Assembly (NCBI GenBank): GCA_004552725.1
Contig: SFNM01000017.1
Location: forward strand, 1-27,044
DNA: 27,044 nucleotides
Direction of reading: 5' to 3'
Source: Bacteroidales bacterium
GTDB lineage: Bacteria; Bacteroidota; Bacteroidia; Bacteroidales; Muribaculaceae
Both the position numbers and the translations under genes were made by a program. Below the pieces are notes generated by a model that saw only the letters and a program-made list of their open reading frames with translations, had not been told where the DNA came from and did no database searches. Shown piece after piece: positions 8,397 through 16,951 of the stretch. Each line of letters opens with the position of its first letter. Position 1 is the stretch's first letter.

Positions 8397-9192
8397 CGAC
8401 CAAACTATCGTCTGTCTCAATTGCGGCACTGCTTGCTCCGGCAAGTTCTGTCCCGAATGTGGCCAACCCACCAACACCACCAGGCTGCAAATGCGCACCT
8501 TGTGGCGAAGTATCCTCGCCGGGTTCTTCCGCGTAAATCAAAAATTCTTCTTCACCATAGGCCAGTTGCTTTGGCGTCCCGGACGGGTAGTGATGCGCTA
8601 TCTTATGGGGCATCGTGTGTGCTACACTCCGCCAGCCACTATGCTTGTGATTATGGCTTTTATCGTAGCCATCATCAAGGGCATCGGCGATTCATGGGGC
8701 CTACTCGAAGCGCACTCATCCCTCACTTCTGAATTAGCCAACAATGCCTCCGGTGGCCTCAAATGGTTCATTCAATTAGTATCGGAAAACACTATCGTAG
8801 CCACTTCTCTAATGCTACCTCCCGGTATGTTGGCACTGAGAATGGTCTACGGCAAGCAAGGTGCCTCGCGTTTTAATTTAGCCGAATACATCGTCTTCGC
8901 CATCTACATCGCCTCGGTGATTGTGCTCGGCTACGCGGTGTATATGCTCGTAGAAATGGTGTTCAACTTCGACATCTATTCCGTGGTGCAATACTACTAC
9001 GCCTTTATCTTCGGCAAGATGCTCTGGGATCTTTTCCCTTGCGGAAGTCGTGCCCGCAACCTCCGCCGCCTAATCCTCTTCGCTTTCATTGCTCTTATCC
9101 TCTATATCGTGTGGATGATCATCCTCTACAGCGCCCTCATCCTCATCGTCTACGGCATTCAGCGCCCCACCGAATTCGTCCTCGATTCCTAA
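8371..9192 (+). CDS. DUF3667-like membrane protein with N-terminal zinc ribbon
   Basis: This 273-residue protein begins with a four-cysteine zinc ribbon: C15-x2-C18 and C27-x2-C30 in CLNCGTACSGKFCPECGQ. About four hydrophobic segments follow, including ones near residues 90-107, 170-195 and 230-258, so it should be an inner-membrane protein with a cytosolic metal-binding head. This arrangement matches the DUF3667 family of Bacteroidota, of unknown function. The ATG at 8371 lies inside queA (26-nt overlap) and is the only ATG before the zinc ribbon, so translation is likely coupled to queA. It is the last gene before the shared terminator. The family assignment is from motif recall and is moderately sure. 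Confidence 0.72.
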   Translation: MATLCSSDNDQTIVCLNCGTACSGKFCPECGQPTNTTRLQMRTLWRSILAGFFRVNQKFFFTIGQLLWRPGRVVMRYLMGHRVCYTPPATMLVIMAFIVAIIKGIGDSWGLLEAHSSLTSELANNASGGLKWFIQLVSENTIVATSLMLPPGMLALRMVYGKQGASRFNLAEYIVFAIYIASVIVLGYAVYMLVEMVFNFDIYSVVQYYYAFIFGKMLWDLFPCGSRARNLRRLILFAFIALILYIVWMIILYSALILIVYGIQRPTEFVLDS

Positions 9193-9356
9193 TACCCCAC
9201 CCCGCTTCTGCAATTCTTTTGAGATAATCTCCTCGAATATTTTCCATATTCGGCAAGCCTCCTCATACCCATTGTCTGCACCACAATCACAGAACTTCAT
9301 AAAGCGATATACATTGCCGTCAAACACAAATACCGCCCCAAAATAATGAGATACAA

Positions 9357-9398
9357 GCAAGAAGCACGGAGCCTTTTCGATAGGCTCCGTGCTCTTGC
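9357..9398. terminator. Bidirectional hairpin terminator between converging runs
   Basis: A 12-bp perfect stem (9363-9374 with 9382-9393) around a 7-nt loop is extended by GCAAG (9357-9361) pairing with CTTGC (9394-9398) across a single bulged A. It lies 21 nt past the stop of the M16 protease gene and about 165 nt past the DUF3667 gene, so it can end both runs. U-tracts are weak on both sides. Confidence 0.75.
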
Positions 9399-9418
9399 TA
9401 TGTGGCTACGTTATGGAA

Positions 9419-12331
9419 TTAGTAGCCGAAGATTTGTTCGGGGGTGAGGATTACCACGCGGCCCAAGGTCGAGAGGTAGTCCATGTCGAGATCTTCGATG
9501 CGGCCGAGGATGCAGTAGTTGAAGTGCAGGCGGCCGGTGAGCTGCTGCTGGTAAGCAACCACGTCGGCGAGGGTCATGTTTTGGATGCCCTCATACACGA
9601 TTTGGCGCTGTTCCTGCGGCAGGTTGAGCAGCGAGCTGTTGAAGCCGGTCCAGGCGATGTCGTCGCGGACAATGCGTTCGGAGCGGGTGCGTTGGATGAG
9701 GCTTTCCTTGGCGATGTCGAAGGCGGCTTGCGACTGCGGCATTTGGAAAATGATTTCGTGGAAGGCTTCCACGGCATCGCGCATCTTATCATTCTGGGTG
9801 GCGATGTAGGCCATGTACATATACGGTTCGCGCAACAGGTCGGGAGCGAATTCCACGGCCCAAGCGGTGTAAGCCAACGAGCGGCTTTCGCGCATCTCTT
9901 GGAAGCAGATGGAGTTCATGCCGCCGCCGAAGTACTCATCGTAAAGGGCGTTGATTGCACATTTGCTACTGTCGAACTTGCCGCCGAGGTTGGCCCACAG
10001 GCGCATGTAGATTTGGTTGGCATCGTAGGGAGCCACAAATACCACCGGCTCGTCGGTCGAGCGGTATTGGAAGGCCGAAGCGGTGGGGCAGTCGGCGTAT
10101 CTATCCGTTTTGAAGTGGATGGTGTTGAGCATGTTAACCACCTCGTCGGGCGATTGGTTGCCGTAGTATAGAGCGGTTTGCTTCATGGTGAAGAGCGAAC
10201 GCATGGCGTCGAGTTGTGCCTTGGGCGAGAGGGCGCGGAGTTCGTCGATGGGGATGACGGTGCCGTTGACGTAAGCATCGCCGTATGTCATATAGCGGTA
10301 CAAGGCGCTGAAGTTGGAGCGTTGATTAGCCTTGGTGTCGATGCGCGATTGCTCAGTTTGGTCCACAAACATAGCGTAGGTTTCATCGTCGACAGTGGCG
10401 TTGGCGATGAAGTCTTCAAACAGCGCCACGGCCTTGGGCAGGTTTTCCGACAGGCCGCTGACTACGAAGTACGAGCGTTCGAGGCCGTTGGTGTAGCTCC
10501 ACGAGCACCCGAGGTCGTAGAATGCGCGCTTGATTTCGTCGGCGGTCATGGTGGGAGTGAAGGCGAAGTCGAGCAGGTCGTCGGCGTAGTAGAGCTGCTT
10601 GTTGTAGCCGTAGCCGTAATCAATCTCGTATATTACGCTCGAATAGTCGTTGAGAGTGTTAACGGAGTAGTACACCGGGCTGTCGGCTTTGGCGCGGAGC
10701 ACGGTTACATCTTTCTGCAGGTCAACAAATTCCGGTTCGATGGGCTGCACGGTGGTGTTTTGGATTTCAGCTAAGAAAGCCGACTGCTTGTCGCGGTTGA
10801 GAGCCACGGGGGTCAGTTCGGGTTTGGGCATCTTTTGGATGCTGTCGTCCACGCCTTGGCGCTTGTAGAGAACCACGTAGTTTTGGTCGGTGAAGAGCTC
10901 GTTGGCCACGCGCATGATGTCGGCTTTGGTCACACGTTCGAAGGCGGTGAAACCTTGCACGGCATCAGCCCAGTCTTCGCCGTTGACGAAGGCATCTACG
11001 AAGTAGTTGGCACGCGAGCTGTTGTCTTCGAGGCTGCGCTGGAAGCTGAGGCGCTGGTTGGTGATGATTGAAGCGAGCAGGCTTTCGTCGAACTCGCCGC
11101 GGCGGATGAGGTCGACTTGTTCGAGCATGAGGGCGCGGACCTCGTCGAGGCTTTGGCCGGGGTTGGGATAGCCCATCATGAGGAAGCAACCTTGGTCGGC
11201 GAGGTCGAACACGCCGCTACCGGCGCCGAGCACGCGCTGGCTGTTGTTGAGGTTGACGTCAATGAGGCCGCAGGAGCCTTGGTTAGAGAGCAGCAGGTCA
11301 ATGAGTTGGATGGTGGCGAAGTCGGGGTGGGTGGATGCGGGGATGCGCCAGCACAGGCGCACTTGCTCGCGCTCAAGACCAACTACTTCCACCTGCACCG
11401 GCTCGGTGATGGGTGCTTCCTGCACTACTTGCAGGCGCTGCAGGTTGGTGTTGGGCTGCAGGTGGCCGAAGTATTTGGTGACCATATCAACCACGAAGTC
11501 GGGGTCGAAGTCGCCCGAGAGGCAGATGGCGATATTGTTGGGCACATACCATTGTTTGTGGTAGTTGCGCACGTTGGTGATCGACGGATTTTTCAGGTTT
11601 TCCTGGGTGCCGAGGATGGTTTGCGTGCCGTAGGGATGGTGGGGGAAGAGTGCGGCGAGCATGCGTTCCATGAGCTTGCGGCTGTCGCTTGTGAGCGACA
11701 TGTTCTTCTCCTCGTAGATGGTTTCCAACTCGGTGTGGAAGCCGCGGATGACGGGGTTTTCGAATCGGTCGGCTTGGATGCGGGCCCAGTTCTCGATTTG
11801 GTTGGAGGGGATGTCCTCCACGTAGCAGGTCACGTCGTAGGAGGTGTAGGCGTTGGTGCCGTCGGCGCCGATAGCGGCCATGAGCTTGTCGTACTCGTTG
11901 GAGATGGCCAGCAGCGAGGCTTGATAGCTGATGGAGTCGATTTGGCGGTAGATTTCGCGGCGGGCCACGGTGTCGGTGGTGACGCGGTATACCTCAAACA
12001 GTTGCTCGATTTGGTTGAGCAACGGCTCCTCGGCGGCATAGTCGGAGGTGCCGAACTGCTTGGTGCCTTTGAACATAAGGTGTTCGAAGTAGTGAGCGAG
12101 GCCGGTGGTTTCGGCGGGGTCGTTCTTGGCACCTACGCGCACGGCGATGTAGGTTTGGATACGCGGTTTCTCGTGGTTTTCAGTCATGAACACTTGCAAA
12201 CCGTTGGGAAGGGTGTAGATTTTGGTTTGCAACGGGTCGCCCTCAACGGTACGATACTCGTAGCGCGAGGCTGAAGCCTGCGCTGCGAGTATCGCAATGG
12301 TTAAGAGCAACAGATAACGGAGAGTTTTCAT
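9419..12331 (-). CDS. M16 family zinc metalloprotease (insulinase/pitrilysin type), secreted
   Basis: This 970-residue protein starts with a signal peptide (basic MKTLR, leucine-rich core, likely cleavage near residue 22) and so acts in the periplasm or outer envelope. The inverted zinc motif HYFEH at residues 80-84 gives ligands H80 and H84 and catalytic E83. The third ligand is probably E208 in the ELETIYEE segment at 201-208, the equivalent of the pitrilysin ExxxxxxE pattern. The length of about 950 residues fits two M16 half-barrels fused in one chain, with the second half lacking the zinc motif. It starts 39 nt after carB with no visible promoter or hairpin between, so it is probably transcribed with carAB. 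A role in peptide degradation is inferred. Confidence 0.93.
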   Translation of the reverse strand: MKTLRYLLLLTIAILAAQASASRYEYRTVEGDPLQTKIYTLPNGLQVFMTENHEKPRIQTYIAVRVGAKNDPAETTGLAHYFEHLMFKGTKQFGTSDYAAEEPLLNQIEQLFEVYRVTTDTVARREIYRQIDSISYQASLLAISNEYDKLMAAIGADGTNAYTSYDVTCYVEDIPSNQIENWARIQADRFENPVIRGFHTELETIYEEKNMSLTSDSRKLMERMLAALFPHHPYGTQTILGTQENLKNPSITNVRNYHKQWYVPNNIAICLSGDFDPDFVVDMVTKYFGHLQPNTNLQRLQVVQEAPITEPVQVEVVGLEREQVRLCWRIPASTHPDFATIQLIDLLLSNQGSCGLIDVNLNNSQRVLGAGSGVFDLADQGCFLMMGYPNPGQSLDEVRALMLEQVDLIRRGEFDESLLASIITNQRLSFQRSLEDNSSRANYFVDAFVNGEDWADAVQGFTAFERVTKADIMRVANELFTDQNYVVLYKRQGVDDSIQKMPKPELTPVALNRDKQSAFLAEIQNTTVQPIEPEFVDLQKDVTVLRAKADSPVYYSVNTLNDYSSVIYEIDYGYGYNKQLYYADDLLDFAFTPTMTADEIKRAFYDLGCSWSYTNGLERSYFVVSGLSENLPKAVALFEDFIANATVDDETYAMFVDQTEQSRIDTKANQRSNFSALYRYMTYGDAYVNGTVIPIDELRALSPKAQLDAMRSLFTMKQTALYYGNQSPDEVVNMLNTIHFKTDRYADCPTASAFQYRSTDEPVVFVAPYDANQIYMRLWANLGGKFDSSKCAINALYDEYFGGGMNSICFQEMRESRSLAYTAWAVEFAPDLLREPYMYMAYIATQNDKMRDAVEAFHEIIFQMPQSQAAFDIAKESLIQRTRSERIVRDDIAWTGFNSSLLNLPQEQRQIVYEGIQNMTLADVVAYQQQLTGRLHFNYCILGRIEDLDMDYLSTLGRVVILTPEQIFGY

Positions 12332-12370
12332 TGTCTATTGCGTATTATGTTAGTAATTAATATGTTAGCA

Positions 12371-15300
12371 TTAGTATTCATCCCATGCTTTGATGTCGAC
12401 TTTGTCAACGGCGAGGGTGGTGAATGCTTCGATGAAAGCGGAAGCCAAACGAGCGTTGGTGAGCAAGGGGATATTGAGGTCGATGGCGGCACGGCGGATT
12501 TTGTAGCCGTTGGTGAGTTCGGCAGTAGAAAGGTCGCGCGGGATGTTCACCACCAAGTCAACTTCGTGATTATGAAGTATTTCGAGCGCTTGCGGATGCT
12601 GGTCGGGCTCAGACGGCTTGTGCACGAGAGTGGATTGCACGCCGTTCTCGGCTAAGAAGCGGTGAGTGCCTTCGGTTGCGTACAGGCGATAGCCGCGGCG
12701 GTCGAGTTGACGGGCTGCGTCGAGCATAGCGGTCTTGTGCTTGGCTGTGCCGGAAGAAAGCATCACGCCCTTAGTGGGGATGCGGTGACCAACCGACAGC
12801 AGCGATTTGAGGATGGCTTCGGAGGTGGTTTCGCCCAAGCACCCTACTTCGCCGGTGGAGGCCATGTCCACGCCGAGCACCGGGTCGGCGCCTTGCAAGC
12901 GCGAGAACGAGAATTGCGAGGCCTTGATGCCCACATAGTCGAGGTCGAACGCGCTCTTGGCGGGTTTTTCCACGGGAATACCCAACATGATGCGGGTGGC
13001 GAGGTCGATGAAGTTGATTTTCAGCACCTTCGACACGAATGGGAACGAGCGCGAGGCACGCAAGTTACATTCAATAACCTTGATATCGTTGTTCTTAGCC
13101 AGGAATTGGATGTTGAACGGGCCGGAGATGTTGAGCGCCTTGGCGATGGTGGAACTTACTTTTTTGATGCGGCGCATCGTTTCCACATAGAGTTTTTGCG
13201 GCGGGAATTGGATGGTGGCATCACCCGAGTGCACGCCGGCGTATTCGATGTGCTCGCTGATAGCGTATGCTTTGATTTCGCCGTTCTGAGCCACGGCATC
13301 CATCTCGATTTCCTTGGCATCTTGAATGAACTCGGTCACCACCACGGGGTGCTGCTTGCTCACGTTGGCGGCCAAGGCAAGGAAGCGCACCAATTCTTCG
13401 GAGTTGGAGCATACATTCATAGCCGCGCCGGAGAGCACGTATGAGGGACGCACCAACACGGGGAAGCCCACTTCTTCGATGAATTGGTTGATGTCTTCGA
13501 GACTGGAGAGTTCGCGCCAGCGAGGTTGGTCGATGCCGAGACGATCGAGCATAGCGGAGAACTTGTGGCGGTCTTCGGCGTTGTCGATTGAGGTGGCTGT
13601 TGTGCCGAGAATGTTGACGTGCTGCGCATCGAGGCGTGTGGCCAGGTTGTTAGGAATTTGGCCGCCCACGGAGAGGATAACACCGTGAGGATTTTCCAGG
13701 TCGATGATGTCCATTACGCGCTCGAAGGTGAGTTCGTCGAAGTAGAGGCGGTCGCACACGTCGTAGTCGGTCGACACTGTCTCGGGGTTGTAGTTAATCA
13801 TCACCGAACGATAGCCTTGCTGCTTGACGGTCATCAACGCGTTGACTGAGCACCAGTCAAATTCCACCGACGAACCGATGCGGTAAGCACCCGAACCAAG
13901 TACGATGATTGAGCGGTGGTCGCCTACGTAGTCCACATCGTTCTGCGAACCATTATAAGTAAGGTAGAGGTAGTTGGTGGCTGCGGGATATTCTGCGGCG
14001 AGGGTGTCGATTTGCTTCACCACGGGCACGATGCCCAACTCTTTGCGGCGAGCGCGCACGGTGAGCAGTGCTTCTTCGGAGTTGGTCATATTGGCCTTGA
14101 GAACGCTTCGTGCCACTTGGAAGTCGCTGAAGCCCTGTTGCTTGGCCAATCGCAGAAGGGCGGCCGGCAGTTCGGCCACTGTGTTGTATTGCTCCATTTC
14201 GCGTGCAGTGGCCAGAATATTGTGGAGTTTGAACAGGAACCAGCGGTCGATTTTGGTGAGTTCGTGGATGCGGTCCACAGTATATCCGGCGGCCATAGCA
14301 TCGGCGATGGCAAACACGCGCTTGTCGGTGGGTGCAGTGAGTGCACGGTCGAGGTCGGCCACGTTCGCTGCCTTGTTTTCCACGAAGCCGTGCATGCCTT
14401 GGCCAATCATACGCAAGCCTTTTTGGAAGGCTTCCTCGAATGTGCGACCGATGGCCATCACTTCGCCCACGGATTTCATCGACGAGCCGATTTCGCGGTT
14501 CACGCCGTGGAATTTGCCGAGGTCCCAGCGAGGGATTTTCACCACTACATAGTCGAGCGCCGGCTCGAAGAAGGCTGAGGTAGAGCGAGTTACGCTGTTT
14601 TGCAAGTCGAACAGGCCATAACCCAGACCCAACTTGGCGGCCACGAAGGCCAAGGGATAGCCGGTGGCCTTAGATGCGAGCGCCGAGGAGCGCGAGAGGC
14701 GTGCGTTCACCTCGATGACGCGGTAGTCCATCGACGAGGGGTCGTAGGCATATTGCACGTTGCACTCGCCCACAATGCCGATGTGGCGGATGATTTTGAT
14801 GGCAAGCGAACGGAGTTTATGATAGTCGTCGTTGGAAAGGGTCTGCGAAGGAGCCACCACAATAGATTCGCCGGTGTGGATGCCCAGCGGGTCGAAGTTC
14901 TCCATGTTGCAGACGGTGATGCAGTTGTCGAAACGGTCGCGTACCACTTCGTATTCCACTTCTTTCCAGCCTTTCAGCGACTTTTCAATCAGCACTTGGG
15001 GCGAGAAAGTGAGGGCCTTTTCCACCAGCGGGGCAAGTTCGTCGTCGCTGTCGCAGAAACCGGAACCGAGGCCGCCCAGAGCGTAGGCCGCACGAACGAT
15101 TACCGGGTATCCGAGTTCGTTGGCAATCTTCAGGGCAGAGTCCACATCGTTGGCAGCGCTGCTCTTGATGGTTTTCACGTCGATTTGGTCGAGTTTTTCC
15201 ACAAAAAGTTCGCGGTCTTCGGTGTCGATGATGGCACGGACGGGAGTGCCAAGCACTTTCACGTTGTGGCGTTCGAGCACGCCGGCACGGTATAGTTCCA

Positions 15301-15598
15301 CACCGCAGTTGAGGGCGGTCTGCCCGCCGAAAGCCAACAGGATGCCGTCGGGGTGCTCGCGCTCGATTACGCGTTCTACGAAGTCGGGGGTGACAGGCAG
15401 GAAGTAGATTTTGTCGGCAAAGCCTTCGGAGGTTTGCACAGTGGCGATATTGGGGTTGATAAGCACGGTGGTGATGCCCTCTTCCTTCATGGCTTTGAGG
15501 GCTTGCGCACCGGAATAGTCGAATTCGCCGGCTTCACCAATTTTCAAGGCACCGCTGCCTAACAAAAGTACTTTTTTGATGGATTCGTCTTTATTCAT
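12371..15598 (-). CDS. carB: Carbamoyl phosphate synthase large subunit
   Basis: This 1075-residue subunit uses ammonia from CarA, bicarbonate and two ATP to make carbamoyl phosphate for pyrimidines and arginine. The N-terminal ATP-grasp half opens with LLLGSGALKIGEAGEFDYSG and carries the RAAYALGGLGSGF and EVNARLSRSSALASKATGYP segments. The second ATP-grasp half begins at IIVLGSGAYRIGSSVEFDW near residue 570. The C-terminal allosteric (MGS-like) domain covers about the last 140 residues. An in-frame TTG lies two codons upstream, but the ATG at 15598 starts the conserved MNKDESIKKVLLLG and is preferred. It lies 23 nt after carA. Confidence 0.97.
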   Translation of the reverse strand: MNKDESIKKVLLLGSGALKIGEAGEFDYSGAQALKAMKEEGITTVLINPNIATVQTSEGFADKIYFLPVTPDFVERVIEREHPDGILLAFGGQTALNCGVELYRAGVLERHNVKVLGTPVRAIIDTEDRELFVEKLDQIDVKTIKSSAANDVDSALKIANELGYPVIVRAAYALGGLGSGFCDSDDELAPLVEKALTFSPQVLIEKSLKGWKEVEYEVVRDRFDNCITVCNMENFDPLGIHTGESIVVAPSQTLSNDDYHKLRSLAIKIIRHIGIVGECNVQYAYDPSSMDYRVIEVNARLSRSSALASKATGYPLAFVAAKLGLGYGLFDLQNSVTRSTSAFFEPALDYVVVKIPRWDLGKFHGVNREIGSSMKSVGEVMAIGRTFEEAFQKGLRMIGQGMHGFVENKAANVADLDRALTAPTDKRVFAIADAMAAGYTVDRIHELTKIDRWFLFKLHNILATAREMEQYNTVAELPAALLRLAKQQGFSDFQVARSVLKANMTNSEEALLTVRARRKELGIVPVVKQIDTLAAEYPAATNYLYLTYNGSQNDVDYVGDHRSIIVLGSGAYRIGSSVEFDWCSVNALMTVKQQGYRSVMINYNPETVSTDYDVCDRLYFDELTFERVMDIIDLENPHGVILSVGGQIPNNLATRLDAQHVNILGTTATSIDNAEDRHKFSAMLDRLGIDQPRWRELSSLEDINQFIEEVGFPVLVRPSYVLSGAAMNVCSNSEELVRFLALAANVSKQHPVVVTEFIQDAKEIEMDAVAQNGEIKAYAISEHIEYAGVHSGDATIQFPPQKLYVETMRRIKKVSSTIAKALNISGPFNIQFLAKNNDIKVIECNLRASRSFPFVSKVLKINFIDLATRIMLGIPVEKPAKSAFDLDYVGIKASQFSFSRLQGADPVLGVDMASTGEVGCLGETTSEAILKSLLSVGHRIPTKGVMLSSGTAKHKTAMLDAARQLDRRGYRLYATEGTHRFLAENGVQSTLVHKPSEPDQHPQALEILHNHEVDLVVNIPRDLSTAELTNGYKIRRAAIDLNIPLLTNARLASAFIEAFTTLAVDKVDIKAWDEY

Positions 15599-15621
15599 AG
15601 TCAATGTAGGGTCAGTGGTGA

Positions 15622-16698
15622 TTATTTTTTGAGCAGGGAGGTAAATTCATCGAAGAAGAACTCGGTGTCGCGCGGTCCGGATGATGCTTCGGGGTGGAAT
15701 TGAGCCGAGAAGTAAGGGAGAGAGCGGTGGCGAATACCTTCGTTGGTACCGTCGTTCATATTGACAAACAGCGGTTCCCAATCAGCGGGGAGAGAGTCGT
15801 TGTCGACGGCATAGCCGTGGTTCTGCGAGGTGATGTAGCACAGGTTGGTGCCTACGCGGCGCACCGGTTGGTTGTGGCTGCGGTGGCCGTATTTAAGTTT
15901 GAACGTGCGAGCGCCGGCGGCTTTGGCAAGCAGTTGGTTGCCCATGCAGATGCCGCAGATGGGTTTACCCAGGGTGAGTGCTTGGCGGATATGAGCCACG
16001 GTGGCTTCGGCGAAGTCGGGGTTGCCCGGTCCGTTGGAGATGAACAAGCCGTCGTATTCCAAAGTGTTGAAGTCGAAATCCCAAGGCACGCGAATTACCC
16101 GCACACCGCGAGCCACCAAGCAGCGTATGATGTTGTGCTTGATACCGCAGTCGACCAGCACTACGCGCGGGCCGTTTTCGTCGCCGTATTCGCGCACCTC
16201 GGTGCAGGAAGTCTTGGCAATGAGGTTTTCGGTATTGGGGTCGTAGAGTTCGACATCCTCACCCTCAAATACAATTTTACCAAGCATAGAGCCGCTTTCG
16301 CGCAAATGCTTGGTAAGGGCACGTGTATCAATGCCATAAATGCCGGGAATATGCTCTTCGACAAGCCAATCGGCCAAGGTACGCTCGGCCAACCAGTGGG
16401 AGTATTCCCAAGCGTAGTCTTGAGCGATGATTGCCTTACAATGGATTCGGGAACTTTCGTAATATCGGCTAAGGTCGGGAGAGCCATCTTGTGGCGGAAC
16501 ACCATAATTACCCAACAAAGGGAAAGTAGTCACTAAAATTTGCCCTTCGTATGAGGGGTCGGTCAGGCTTTCCGGATACCCGGTCATTGCTGTGTTAAAT
16601 ACTACCTCGCCGGCGGTAGGGGCTTCGTAGCCAAAGGAAAAGCCATCGAAGCGTGTTCCATCTTCAAGGATGAGTGTGGCGCGTTTTGGTTCTCGCAT
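15622..16698 (-). CDS. carA: Carbamoyl phosphate synthase small subunit (glutaminase)
   Basis: This 358-residue glutamine amidotransferase releases ammonia from glutamine and channels it to CarB. The class I glutaminase triad is visible: nucleophile C251 in GICMGNQ, H335 and E337 in FHPEASS. The nucleophile elbow usually reads GICLGHQ; the change to MGN is a tolerated variation. The N-terminal half carries FNTAMTGYPESLTDPSY, the typical CarA signature. It is the first gene of the carA-carB-M16 run, and its ATG at 16698 follows a leader of about 45 nt. Confidence 0.97.
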   Translation of the reverse strand: MREPKRATLILEDGTRFDGFSFGYEAPTAGEVVFNTAMTGYPESLTDPSYEGQILVTTFPLLGNYGVPPQDGSPDLSRYYESSRIHCKAIIAQDYAWEYSHWLAERTLADWLVEEHIPGIYGIDTRALTKHLRESGSMLGKIVFEGEDVELYDPNTENLIAKTSCTEVREYGDENGPRVVLVDCGIKHNIIRCLVARGVRVIRVPWDFDFNTLEYDGLFISNGPGNPDFAEATVAHIRQALTLGKPICGICMGNQLLAKAAGARTFKLKYGHRSHNQPVRRVGTNLCYITSQNHGYAVDNDSLPADWEPLFVNMNDGTNEGIRHRSLPYFSAQFHPEASSGPRDTEFFFDEFTSLLKK

Positions 16699-16727
16699 AT
16701 ACGATTGACGGTTTTTGAGCGTTAATC

Positions 16728-16746
16728 GGTCTTCTTATTAAAGACC
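16728..16746 (-). promoter_or_regulatory. Small hairpin at the 5' end of the carAB leader
   Basis: GGTCTT and AAGACC pair over 6 bp around a 7-nt loop. The hairpin lies at or just after the predicted transcription start of carAB, so it would cap the 5' end of the message. A stabilising or regulatory role is inference. Confidence 0.35.
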
Positions 16747-16749
16747 ACG

Positions 16750-16782
16750 CAAAGTTACGAAAAAAAACGCAAACATCAGCAA
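16750..16782 (-). promoter_or_regulatory. Promoter of carAB
   Basis: TAACTTTG on the minus strand (16750-16757) is a full match to the -7 consensus. A TTG lies at 16780-16782 with a 22-nt spacer, slightly longer than the usual 19-21. Transcription would start near 16744. Confidence 0.55.
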
Positions 16783-16850
16783 TAAACCGCCACTTTTTTT
16801 GAGAAGGCCATCCTATCCCTCCTTCCTCATTTACGCCGCCGGATTTGGGT

Positions 16851-16881
16851 TTGCAAATGTGGCAAATTTTTGCTACCTTTG
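16851..16881 (+). promoter_or_regulatory. Promoter of speA-truA
   Basis: TTG at 16851-16853, a 20-nt spacer and TACCTTTG at 16874-16881 match the Bacteroidota consensus. The start would be near 16887, giving a leader of about 65 nt before speA. A short inverted repeat, GCAAATTTTTGC (16862-16873), fills part of the spacer. Confidence 0.7.
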
Positions 16882-16951
16882 CGCTAATTTTGAGCGTTTG
16901 CTCTGTATTTATATAGTCTACTACATCTAATTACCTGATAATCAGTATAAA

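Noticed and set aside
15599..15604. TTG start two codons upstream of the carB ATG
   Set aside because: The ATG at 15598 directly begins the conserved CarB sequence; the TTG adds only two residues and has no better context.
16862..16873. GCAAATTTTTGC inverted repeat in the speA promoter spacer
   Set aside because: Arms are only 5 bp in A/T-rich DNA, too short to claim an operator without conservation data.
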